A stretch of DNA of 64,000 nt from Platerodrilus igneus (lineage: Eukaryota > Arthropoda > Insecta > Coleoptera > Lycidae). Position numbers and translations under genes: made by a program. Within the stretch, counting starts at the first letter, position 1. Each line of letters opens with the position of its first letter. The stretch spans positions 868,001-932,000 of the forward strand of contig JARFIW010000115.1 of assembly GCA_036346225.1 (NCBI GenBank), read 5' to 3'. The notes below the pieces were generated by a model. The model was given only the letters and a program-made list of their open reading frames with translations. It was not told the DNA's origin and made no database searches. Positions 20,380 to 30,020 of this stretch are shown here, piece after piece.

Positions 20380-23300
20380 ACACATTTAATATCGAGCCTA
20401 ATGAATTTTTAAGTGAACCGGAGGAGGAATCCACAAAGCCGGAAAATGTCTCCCCAGTAGTTGAGGGAATAATTCAGGGTAGAACCATTGATATCCTAGT
20501 GGATACTGGTAGTCAGATATCCGCTATTTCTGAACAATATTTTAAGACTTTACAAGTCCAATGTCCAGTATTTCCAGTCAGTAACTTATCTATCTCTGCT
20601 GCAATTGGTGGGAAATTAAGTAAAATAAAAGAGCAAATTCTACTGCCTGTAGTTTTCAGCGGCCATGAATTTGACATTCCATGTATAATCGTGCCAAAAT
20701 TAAATCGTAGTGTCATTATTGGTAGCGATTGGTTAGTACAAAACAAGGTGAAAATTGATTACGGCAGGAAGTGTGTAAAAATTCCTGAACCTCCAACAAA
20801 ATTAAAATTTTGTAGTGAGAATGCTGTCAATAAGTTATTATCCATTAACTTGATTGATAGTACAAAGAGTCTCCCAAGGCATCAATATTCAGATGCTGAA
20901 ATTAAAACTGCGGCATATGCTGCTGAAACATTTAACGAACACGACAAAGAAAACTTGTTCCAATTGTTGCGTTCTTATAGTAAGGTCTTTTCAGAAACGC
21001 CTGGTAGAACAAATCAGTATGAACACAGTATAATTATGAAAGATAAAACGCCTTTCTTTAAGAAACCTTATCCTATACCTATAGCATATAGGGAGGATGT
21101 CAAAAAACAAATTCAGTTTATGCTCGAAAACGGAATAATATCCCAGTGCAGGACAAAATATGTGTCGCCACTAGTAACAGTAATTAAAAAAGATAAAACT
21201 CCCCGCGTCTGCCTGGATGCACGATTCCTAAATGCAAGGATGGAGGGTGATAGAATTATACCACCCCCACCCGAGGAATTACTTATGAAGTTCAAAAGAG
21301 ATCTTATTATATCTATGTTGGACTTAACTGCTTCTTATTGGCAAATTCCAATAAAGAAAAAAGACCGTAAATATACGGGTTTTCTCTATGAGAATCAAAC
21401 TTATTGTTTTGACGTTTTGCCTTTTGGACTTTCAACGTCAGTGGCGAGTTTTATGCGTTGTTTAAACACCATACTGGGTGTCGAGTTTGAAGATTTTGTA
21501 GTAATGTATGTCGACGACATTTTAATATTCTCATCCTCCTCTGCCGAACATTTGATAAACTTGAAGAAAGTTTTTGAAATATTTGAGAGTAATAATCTCA
21601 CCTTGAAGCTTCGTAAATGTAATTTTGGTGCGGTTGAAACGAAATTTTTGGGCCACGTTATTTCCAATGCTGGAATAAGTGTGGATCCGACCCGAGTAGA
21701 ATGTGTGCAGGGTTTTCCACCTCCACGAAACATAAAGGAATTGAGACGCTTCTTGGGGTTTGTGAATTATGAGCGGAGATTCTGCGAGAAGTTTGCAGAG
21801 TTGACGTGTCCTTTAATAAAATTATTAAAAAAAGGCAATCCCTGGAAATGGGATAGCGAGTGCATAGAGGCATTCAGGAAGATTAAGGAGGCATTTTTAA
21901 AATTAACAGTAGTGGCACACCCAAATTTTACAGAAGAATTTTATTTACAATCGGATAGCTCTGATCGTGCCCTTGGAGCAATTCTTTTTCAGAAGAATAA
22001 GGAGGGTGATAAACAAATAATTGCATTCACAAGTAGGGTATTGCATGGCCCTGAGTTAAATTATAATGTCACCGAGAAGGAAGCGTTGGCATTCATCTAC
22101 GCCCTTAAGCAGTGGCGTACCCTTCTTCTTGGACAAAAATTAACAGTAATTACTGATCATAAGGCATTGACTTTCCTTTTAACCATGAAATTAACTACTG
22201 CTAGATTAGCCCGCTGGGCATTATACGCACAGGAGTTTAAATTCAAGATTGTTCATTGCCAGGGCAAGGATAATATTCTTGCCGATACTCTATCACGTGT
22301 CAGCATGGGTGGACAAAATGAATCTATGCCAAATTGTAACGGTACCACACTTGAAATGTACCTTGTCCAACTAACAAAGGAATTCAAGGAGCTTCGAAGT
22401 AATTTACAGACCTTGAAAATAGATCAAGAGAAAGAAGGCTGGACAAATAAACTACTTCAAAAACTAGAATCAGAAGAAGGGACCAATAAAAGTAATTGGT
22501 ATCAATGTTTTCAGGGTATTCTTTTTAGAAAAGGAAGCTTTGAGACACCAGGTTGGAAATTATGCGTACCACGCAATCAAATTCAAGGGTTGGTAATCCA
22601 ACAGCATGTAGATGCAGGACACTTCGGATATAAAAAGGTATATGCTCGTATGAGGGTATTATTTTGGTGGCCTGGCATGTATCGTCACATACGTCAAATT
22701 ATTCGGTCATGTGAATTATGTCAAAAGACAAAAATCAGTAAAACTTCAGTTGGTACAGTGAATACGGTTGTTTCGGAAAACCCAGGAGATTTAGTATGCC
22801 TGGATATAATGGGACCACTTCCTGTTTCAAGGGGGGGTGTTGCATATTTATTGGTAGTTGATGGATTTACCCGATATGTTAAATTGTATGCGTTAAAAAG
22901 GGCAACTGCTCGTGCTATTTTAAATAAGTTAACCAATGATTATTTTAAAGTGATTCAGACGCCCAAGGCGATTCTATCTGATAACGGGTGTCAATTTACA
23001 TCTAAATTGTGGGAGCAGGAGTTGACAAAACTTCAAATAAAAATAAAGTTTACGTCTCTTTATTTTCCGGAAGGGAATAAAACGGAAAGAGTGAATAGAG
23101 AGATTGGGCGCCTACTGCGCTCATTTTGTTATGACAAGCATACCAAATGGGCTTGCTATCTAAGTACGGTTGAAAATTTTATTAATAAAGCAGTGCATGA
23201 GACTACGGGATTTTCTCCAATTGTATTGCAATTAGGGGCCACTAGCAATAATGAAATTCACACTTTGATTAAGTATCCCGAGGGGACAGAACCCCTGCTG

Positions 23301-23651
23301 AGTCGTCAGCAAATTTTACATTTAGCTCGTGACAGAGTACTATCAAAAGCAGATCGGAAAAAAACCAAATATGAACAAGGACGAACTCCTATTATCTTTA
23401 GTGTGGGAGATAAAGTATTAGTGCGTACCCATTTTCTGTCATCAGCCTTGGAAGCAAAAACGTCTAAATTCTTTTTGATTTATGAAGGACCGCTTTTAGT
23501 TAAAAGAATAGTGGGTGCAAATTCCTATGAGTTGGTGGATCAAGATGGAATTGTACAGGGTATCCATAATATAAAAAATTTAAAGTTATTCTGCGATCGG
23601 GTTACGCTTTCGGATCCATCAGAAGTGCAGAAAGATAAATGTAGCAATTAG
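20232..23651 (+). CDS. pol: Gypsy pol polyprotein: protease, RT, RNase H, integrase
   Basis: A fully open frame of about 1140 codons runs from just after a stop at 20229-20231 to a TAG at 23649-23651. It is presumably reached by -1 frameshifting from gag. Counting from 20235, the aspartic protease has VDTGSQ with Asp90. RT has YVDD at 425-428. RNase H starts near SDSSD (573-577) and includes TDHKALTFLL. Integrase has the zinc finger with His791 and Cys826/829, and the catalytic triad Asp857, Asp916 and Glu951. The RT-RNase H-integrase order is Ty3/Gypsy. The C-terminal part (VGDKVLVRTHF, YEGPLLVKRI) is the GPY/F-like module. All key residues visible to me are present, so the enzymes could be active, but gag is damaged. 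Confidence 0.95.
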   Translation, partial: KLGYHNQGRRENWRESNTNEDRHNAITRMQESENNTNKSDSDRREIRLLDTFNIEPNEFLSEPEEESTKPENVSPVVEGIIQGRTIDILVDTGSQISAISEQYFKTLQVQCPVFPVSNLSISAAIGGKLSKIKEQILLPVVFSGHEFDIPCIIVPKLNRSVIIGSDWLVQNKVKIDYGRKCVKIPEPPTKLKFCSENAVNKLLSINLIDSTKSLPRHQYSDAEIKTAAYAAETFNEHDKENLFQLLRSYSKVFSETPGRTNQYEHSIIMKDKTPFFKKPYPIPIAYREDVKKQIQFMLENGIISQCRTKYVSPLVTVIKKDKTPRVCLDARFLNARMEGDRIIPPPPEELLMKFKRDLIISMLDLTASYWQIPIKKKDRKYTGFLYENQTYCFDVLPFGLSTSVASFMRCLNTILGVEFEDFVVMYVDDILIFSSSSAEHLINLKKVFEIFESNNLTLKLRKCNFGAVETKFLGHVISNAGISVDPTRVECVQGFPPPRNIKELRRFLGFVNYERRFCEKFAELTCPLIKLLKKGNPWKWDSECIEAFRKIKEAFLKLTVVAHPNFTEEFYLQSDSSDRALGAILFQKNKEGDKQIIAFTSRVLHGPELNYNVTEKEALAFIYALKQWRTLLLGQKLTVITDHKALTFLLTMKLTTARLARWALYAQEFKFKIVHCQGKDNILADTLSRVSMGGQNESMPNCNGTTLEMYLVQLTKEFKELRSNLQTLKIDQEKEGWTNKLLQKLESEEGTNKSNWYQCFQGILFRKGSFETPGWKLCVPRNQIQGLVIQQHVDAGHFGYKKVYARMRVLFWWPGMYRHIRQIIRSCELCQKTKISKTSVGTVNTVVSENPGDLVCLDIMGPLPVSRGGVAYLLVVDGFTRYVKLYALKRATARAILNKLTNDYFKVIQTPKAILSDNGCQFTSKLWEQELTKLQIKIKFTSLYFPEGNKTERVNREIGRLLRSFCYDKHTKWACYLSTVENFINKAVHETTGFSPIVLQLGATSNNEIHTLIKYPEGTEPLLSRQQILHLARDRVLSKADRKKTKYEQGRTPIIFSVGDKVLVRTHFLSSALEAKTSKFFLIYEGPLLVKRIVGANSYELVDQDGIVQGIHNIKNLKLFCDRVTLSDPSEVQKDKCSN

Positions 23652-23827
23652 GGCATTGTATATTAACCAAAATTAGCTTAGTAGTATTTTCGTACGATGG
23701 TTTTATTAGGTAAGGTCCAGAAGAGAATTTTGTTAGTTTTTAAGCTCAACCATTGCGAATGTTTCCTTTTCACTGATTATATTAAAATGTATTTGTAGAG
23801 CACAGAACTATTTTAATATGGGGGTGA
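23652..23827 (+). other. Gypsy 3' untranslated region with polypurine tract
   Basis: A short region between the pol stop and the 3' LTR. ATGGGGGTGA at 23818-23827 directly precedes the LTR and is the likely polypurine tract for plus-strand priming. No third reading frame (env) is present. Confidence 0.75.
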
Positions 23828-24122
23828 TGTAGTGCGGCATTTTCAGTGCTCCTTTCCCGCGGAATTGTGAATGGTATGCGCAGTGCACCGGGACGATTCG
23901 GGTACGTTCGAGAGGCGAGAAGACGCAAAGTAAAAACGATGGTTGGGGATAAGTAGTCGGGCAGAGCGAAGCTATTGTACGGTATTGTTTTGTAATTATT
24001 ATGTGATTAATAAATGAGGGATATATGTAATCCTTTTCGACTTTTGAATGTTTAAAATTTTTCAATGTAATAAAGTAAAACATCTATAGTTGTTTCTTTT
24101 AGAAAAAAGACGAACCTCTACA
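23828..24122 (+). repeat. 3' LTR of the Gypsy element
   Basis: 295 bp, TGTAG...CTACA, almost identical to 18601-18895. It is followed directly by ACAG, the second copy of the target duplication, and then by the interrupted RTE copy 2 coding sequence. Confidence 0.95.
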
Positions 24123-26670
24123 ACAGCCATACAGTGCTGTGCTCCACATATGTTTTGAGCAATCTTTTCCTTGTTTCTATGTTTGTGGTCTTTGAGCACC
24201 GTAGTTGCTTTTTCTTGTTAAATGTAGCACGACCTTGTGCTAATCTTTGTTTTATATCTTTTGTGCTTTTCCCATCTTGCGTTATTTGGCTTTCTAGGTA
24301 GCAGAAATCCTTAGCCTCTTGTAAATTCGTGTTACATATTTGCATTCTTGTTTTTGATTTATTTTTCCCTCTTTTGCATACTAGTACTTTAGTTTTACTT
24401 TTGTTAATTTCCATACCGTATCTCTCTGTTAGAACCGTTTCCATTTCATTGAGAGCAGCTTCTAACTCTTCCTTGCTAGATGCTGATACCGCTATATCAT
24501 CTGCAAATCTAAGCATATCAATTTTTTGTCCCTGTATAGTAATTCCAAATGTTTTCCTGCATTTGACAGTATTCATTGCCTCCTCAATGTACAAGTTAAA
24601 AATTAGTGGGGATAGGGAACATCCCTGTCTTACCCCTTTCCTGATGTTTACTTCTCTACGTTCCTACTCTAAGTCTATTACTGCTGTTTGCTCTTTGTAT
24701 AAGCTATGTACTATCCGTCTATCCCTATAACTCATTCCAATCTTTTTGAGTATTTCGAACATTTTTTTTCATTTTACATTGTCAAATGCTTTTTCCAGAT
24801 CTACAAACCCTATATACACGCTTTCCTTTTTTTCTATTGTTTTCTCCATTACCACCCTCAGAGCTAAGATAGCCTCCCGTGTTCCCCTGTTTTGCCTAAA
24901 CCCAAATTGGTCTTCTCCTAGTATTTCTTCAGCCCGTTGTTCCATTCGTCTTTGTACAATTCTAGTTAATATTTTTGATACGTGTGCTATCCAGCTTATT
25001 GTTCGAAAATTTTCACATCTATCTGCGCCTTTCTTTTTTGGTATAGTTACTATGATGTTATGTTTGAAATCTTTGGGTATCTCGCCTGTCTCATACATAT
25101 AGCTTACAAGTTGGAAGAGACGTTCTGTTACTTTTAGAATCTCCACTTGTACCTTATCTGTACCCGGCGCCTTACCATTTTTCAGACCCTTTAATGCTAT
25201 TTCAAATTCATCTCTAAGTATAGGATATCCCAAGTCATCATTTTCAATGTCTGATTCCTTTTCTAATGCAGTTATTTCTTCTCCTGCATATAAATTCCCT
25301 ATATATTCTTGCCATCTACCCACTTTCTCTACATTTTCTATAATGACATTTCCTCCCACGTCCCTTATATTTTTGCTATACGGTTCTATATCCCTAAAAT
25401 TGATTCTAATTAGTTTAATGCTTCATCTGTCTTTCCTACTTCCATCTTAGTTTGTACCTCTTTGCACTTTTCATCAATCCATTGTTCTTTAGCTTTCCTG
25501 CATTTTCGAATAATTTCCCATTTTATAGCTTTGTATCTCTGTTTTCCTGTTTCGTCTGATTTATTTTCGTCTTTCTTCTATTAAATTCAGGATATCCTTT
25601 GTTATCCATGGTTTCTTATTTACTTTTTCTGTATACCCCAGAATATCTCTGGTCGCCATGTCAAGGCTGGATTTAATGTTATTCCATTCTGTTTCTACTT
25701 CCTTAGTATCAGATATTTTCCCGATATCTTTGAGCAATTCATTTGACCTTTTTTCGAATCTTTCTTGAATATCTTTCTCTTTTAGTTTCTGTAGGTCCAA
25801 GTGCCTTTTTCTGTTTCTTTTTTACAAATTTTTAAATTTAAGTGCAGCCTTCATAATTACGATGTTGTGGTCAGCTTCTGGGTAGCTTCTACAGTCTTTT
25901 ACTTGATTCCTAAACCGTTGTCTATCAAGAATATAATCTATTTGATATCTTCCTATATCTCCTGGCATCTTCCACGTATATCGTCTTCTAGCATGATGTT
26001 GAAATAATGTGTTTGTAATGATTAAATTGTTCTTGTCGCAAAATTCTACCAGCCTATTTCCTCTGTCGTTTCTAGTGCCTAAACCAAATAAACCTACTAC
26101 CGCTCCTTCCCTACCCTCACCTACCACTGCATTAAAATCCCCCGTAATTATTAAATTTTCATGTCCTTTTACGTGTCTTAATATGTCTTCGATATCTTTG
26201 TAGATCGCTTCTACCTCTTCGTCACTGTAACTAGAGGTGGGCATGTATACTTGTATTATTACTGTGTTTACCGGTTTAGATTCTAATCTAACCATGAGTA
26301 CTCTTTCATTCTTTTGTAAGTAATTTTCTACACAGTATCCTATCTTTTTCCGCATAACTATCCCCACACCCAAATTTCCTTTCTCGGCTCCTGTATGAAT
26401 TACCCTGAAGTCTCCACTCCAAAAATCCCCCGCCTCTTGCCACCGAACTTCGCTGATCCCTACTATGTCTAATGATAACTTATTCATTTCGATTTTTAGG
26501 TTCTCTAGCTTACCCACTTGCTTCATAGTTCTAACATTCCACGTTCCGACTCGCAAAATGTTCCTGACTCTTAACTTTCCGATCACATCCTCCGAAGTAG
26601 TCCCCTCCCGGAGATCCGAATGGGGGACTATTTTAACTCCGGAATCTTTTACCCCAGAGAATGCCATCAT
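24123..26670 (-). pseudogene. RTE copy 2 ORF, endonuclease and main RT part
   Basis: From an ATG at 26670 the first 282 codons are open: GTWNVRTM, SEVRWQEAGD, GDFNAVVG, LGTRNDRGNRL and YQIDYIL. This is a largely complete AP-type endonuclease domain, the best preserved in the window. Later pieces lie in other frames: 25561-25800, 24769-25359 (KAPGTDKVQVE, GFVDLEKAFDNVK) and 24118-24594 (FADDIAVSA, the catalytic Asp pair). The protein then runs into the Gypsy insertion at 24122 and continues at 18600. The copy is dead because of frameshifts and the insertion. Confidence 0.88.
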
Positions 26671-26970
26671 GTTTATTACAATTTAAGTACGCTGTGTACT
26701 TGGGAGATAATGTGGTGGTTTCCCGTTGCCTTCCACATCGCGGTAGTGTGTCTTAGACTGCCATAACGACCCCTATGGTCTCTGCCAATCTAAGTACCGA
26801 AAGAGCCGCTGCCCTCTTTCGAGGACCTGTCTTAGTCTGGTTCCTCACTAACGACCCTACTACTTTGGTTGGACCTGTAGTTTGGCTCTTTAGCTCATTA
26901 AAACACGCAAGCCATTTCACCTGTTCTAGTAATTTAGAACTTCGGCAAGGTGCAGGTCCATTCGAAATGG
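26671..26970 (-). other. 5' leader of RTE-like copy 2
   Basis: 300 bp collinear with 4713-5013 of copy 1, ending exactly where sat1 resumes (AACTTGGTCTCCATAATCC). It defines the probable true 5' end of the family. Confidence 0.6.
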
Positions 26971-29118
26971 AACTTGGTCTCCATAATCCAATTATTATGA
27001 TGTGAAACTCTTAATACTATCAGTCAAAGGAAAGCCTATTTAGATCGGCAACAAAGTCTGCAACCCAAAGAAACGTCATCATTTTGATCTGCAACTCGAA
27101 AGACCCTGTAATTCAAACGTATGTCGCTTTAACCTAAAATAACTTGTATTATTTTGATCGATTACTTAAATCTCCATAGTATCTTATTTTGATTAGCAAC
27201 AAAATCTCTACGACCGCCACTTCAAAATCACTATAATCCCAAAAACCTTTATTTGAACGGTGCCCTTTAAGCCTATAATCCAAAGGAACGTCTCAAAATG
27301 ATGGCGTTTTGATTAGTCGGTTCTTTGGATTATGGCAACATGAGTTGCCATAATCCAAAGGACCGACTAATTGAAATGTATTCATTTTGAACGACAACTC
27401 TTAAGGACTATAATACAAAGTAACATTTCCATAACTCAAAGCAACATAATGCAAATCTTCATATTCCAAAGGAGTATCTCCATAACCCAAAACGTCTCAT
27501 TTTGATCGACAGTAAAACTTGCTATCGCCCAAAAAAAGGTATTATTTTGTCGAGTAACTCTTGTTTTTTATAATCTAAAGGAGCGTCTCCTATTCTGAAC
27601 ACATCTCAGTCTCCAAACTTCAAGGGAACATCAATTTTTGTTGGCAACAAAGTCTACAACTCCAAAAAACCATATCATATTGATTGGCAACTCAAACGTC
27701 CATAATTCAAAGAAACACCTTCATAACCCAAGCGATGTGTATTGTTTGATTAATTACATGATTCATAACCTCATTTTAATCGCCAACAAAATCTGTGACC
27801 CAAAAGAATATTTAGATCATCTCCTTACTCCAAAGCAACGTTTATTATTTTAATTGGTAATTCTTGTCTATAAAATCCTAATGAACATCTGTTATTTTGA
27901 ACGGCAGCCCGATTTCAACGACCCTAATAAATGTATGACTTTAACAGGTAATTCAGTTTCCGTAACCCAAAGGGAAGCATTTATAATTTTGATCGATAAC
28001 GAAGTATCCTTGAACCAAAAGAACGTTATCATTTTGATCTGTAATTCAAGTCTCCATAATTGAAAGCAACGCTTATTATTTCGGTCGGAAACTCTTCAGA
28101 ATATTATCTACATGAAAATTTCCATAACTCAAAGTGTCTATTTTGATCGGCATCTAAGTCTGCAACCAAAACAAATGTCATAATTTTGATCAGCAACTCA
28201 AAAGTCGCCATAATCCAAAGAAATGTGTATTATTTCGTGGTCAATAAAATCTCTATCACCCAAAGATCGTCACTTCTGTCTTTGTAATCCAAAGCAACGT
28301 TTATTATTTTGATGTGTAACACTTAAGTGTCTATAATCCTAAGGAACGTTTCCATAACCTAAAGGAACGTCTATTTTTATCTGCGGCAAGGTTTACAACT
28401 CGAAGAAATGTCATTGTTTTGATCAACAACTCAACATACCACAAGCCTCCATGATCTAAAGGAATATCTTCATAACCCAAACCGTTTCATTTTGATTGGC
28501 AACGAAATCTCATGATCCAGATCATCAATTCAAAGTCTCCATAATCTGAAGCAACATTTATTATTTTACTTGGTAATGTTTAAGTCTACAAATCCTAAGA
28601 AACGTCTTACTTTGAATGGCAAATGGCAATTCAGTCTTCGTAGCGCATTCTATTTGGATCGGCAACAAAATCGACAACTCAAACAAACGTCATCACTTAA
28701 GCGCCTCCATAATCTAAAGTAACGTCTTTCTAACCCAAAGCAATGTGTATTATTTTTTTATTAGCAACAAAATCTCTATGACCTAAAGGAAAATATTTTA
28801 ATAAGTAACCCGTCTGTATACACCAAAGGAACATCTTTCCTTTTGAATGGACAACTTTGTCTTTATAACCTAACAGGAACAGCTATTTTGGTCTGAAATA
28901 AGGCTATAATCCAAAGAAATATATCGTTTTGATCGGCAACTTAAAAGTCCAAGTCGAAGGGAACGTGTATTTATTTAATCGATTACTTGAAGTCATCGTA
29001 TCCTGAACCCGTTTTGATTGGCAACACAGTTTCTAAGACCCAAAAGAAGATATGTTTATCGTCAATTCAATTTTCATACAAAGCTACAGTTATTACTTTG
29101 ATCGGTAACTTTTAATTC
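26971..29118. repeat. sat1 block, about 2.1 kb
   Basis: This is satellite array with the higher-order order well visible between 28180 and 28690: units containing GCAACTCAAAAGTC, TCTCTATNACCC, CGTTTATTATTTTGAT, TATAATCCTAAGGAACG and GCAAGGTTTACAAC follow each other and repeat. Short plus-strand frames at 27638-28063 are fortuitous. A short hairpin lies at 27313-27370. Confidence 0.75.
27313..27370. repeat. 27 bp-arm hairpin in sat1
   Basis: Arms at 27313-27339 and 27344-27370 are reverse complements with one mismatch, separated by the 4 bp ATGA. The arms contain the sat1 phrase CTTTGGATTATGGCAAC, so an inverted satellite fragment created the palindrome. Confidence 0.9.
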
Positions 29119-29129
29119 TCTATAACCAT

Positions 29130-30020
29130 CATCATCATTGGGTCTTCAGTCCCGAAACTGGTTAGATGCGTACCATCATTGTTTCCTATTCTGAACTAAC
29201 CTACAGATTTCCCCGAAATTTGCACAGTCTGCATCTATCACTATCTGATCTAGGTCTACATCCACCTCTTTTTTCCTATCTCTGCTTGTCATATATCCCA
29301 TATTATTCCCCAAAAATGCATTAGAACGTATTCTGCCCTTCTATTTCTGATATTCTTTTCCCAAAGATATCCTTGTTCCCTTACTGTTTCTACCACCTAT
29401 TTGTTATTACCTTTGTCTGTCCATCCTCATACATCTGAAGCACGGCATTTCAAAGGCTGCTACTATTCTTCTGTCTGCTTTTCAGACTGCTCGTATTTCG
29501 TAGGCATACTGTCTGTGCTGTGCTCCACACATACGCTTTCAACAACTTTTTTGTTCTATGTTTGTTGTCTTTCATCATAGGCGCCGTTCTTTCTTGTTAG
29601 ATGCAGTTCGGTCACCTTGTATTGTTTTACAATTATATACCCTATTTCTCCGACATTCAGTGGTTGTGAAGGGGGGCAAGCAGCTTGTGGCTGCCAAGTT
29701 CCCCCAACACTTGAACATTTACTGATTTAATATTTTATCCAATATATCTTTTCGCACAGTCAACATTAGTTGCAGATATTTCACAACAAACAACTAGTTG
29801 TTTATAATAATCATCAGATTTATCTGCGCTTATTTTTTCGTCATTAGGTTTTCCGTCTCAAAACTGGTTGGACAACACTTAGACATTTGCCGAAATAATA
29901 GTTTTCCAGTAAATGCTTTCATGCAATTACCATTATTCGGGAATATTGCCCATCCAATGCTTGTAGTTGCTTATAATAAATGCCATGTTTAAGTGCAGTT
30001 ACTTTCTTCGTCATTAATTT
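29130..30020 (-). repeat. RTE copy 3, composite 3' region
   Basis: (GAT)n tail, then module alpha (landmarks CTGTGCTCCACACATACG and GCTTGTGGCTGCC), then a deleted module beta joining AACTGGTTGGAC to AACACTTAGACATTTGCC, then the sequence that flanks the ORF stop. It shows the uninterrupted targets for both presumed solo LTRs in copy 2. Confidence 0.65.

Larger units (their letters stand above)
18601..24122 (+). mobile_element. Ty3/Gypsy LTR retrotransposon, young, inserted in RTE copy 2
   Basis: A 5.5 kb element with two 295 bp LTRs (18601-18895 and 23828-24122) that differ at only two positions by my reading (an A/C at about 18630 and an A/G at about 18687). It is flanked by the 4 bp duplication ACAG (18597-18600 and 24123-24126), and the uninterrupted target is visible in RTE copies 1 and 3. 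The order is LTR, PBS, gag, protease-RT-RNase H-integrase, polypurine tract, LTR, which defines Ty3/Gypsy. There is no envelope frame: only about 176 bp separate the pol stop from the 3' LTR. Pol is fully open; gag carries at least one stop and one frame change. Confidence 0.95.
14877..26970 (-). mobile_element. RTE-like non-LTR retrotransposon, copy 2, with nested insertions
   Basis: On the minus strand the element runs from 26970 (CCATTTCGAATGG end, abutting satellite) to its (GAT)n tail at 14877. Three later insertions split it: presumed solo LTRs at 15293-16834 and 17369-18100, and a Gypsy element at 18601-24122. Without them it is about 4.3 kb and collinear with copies 1 and 3, including the composite 3' region. 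The insertion points can be read exactly because copies 1 or 3 show the uninterrupted sequence. Confidence 0.8.

Noticed and set aside
23652..23827. Possible env gene after Gypsy pol
   Set aside because: Only about 176 bp remain before the 3' LTR, and no frame is present.
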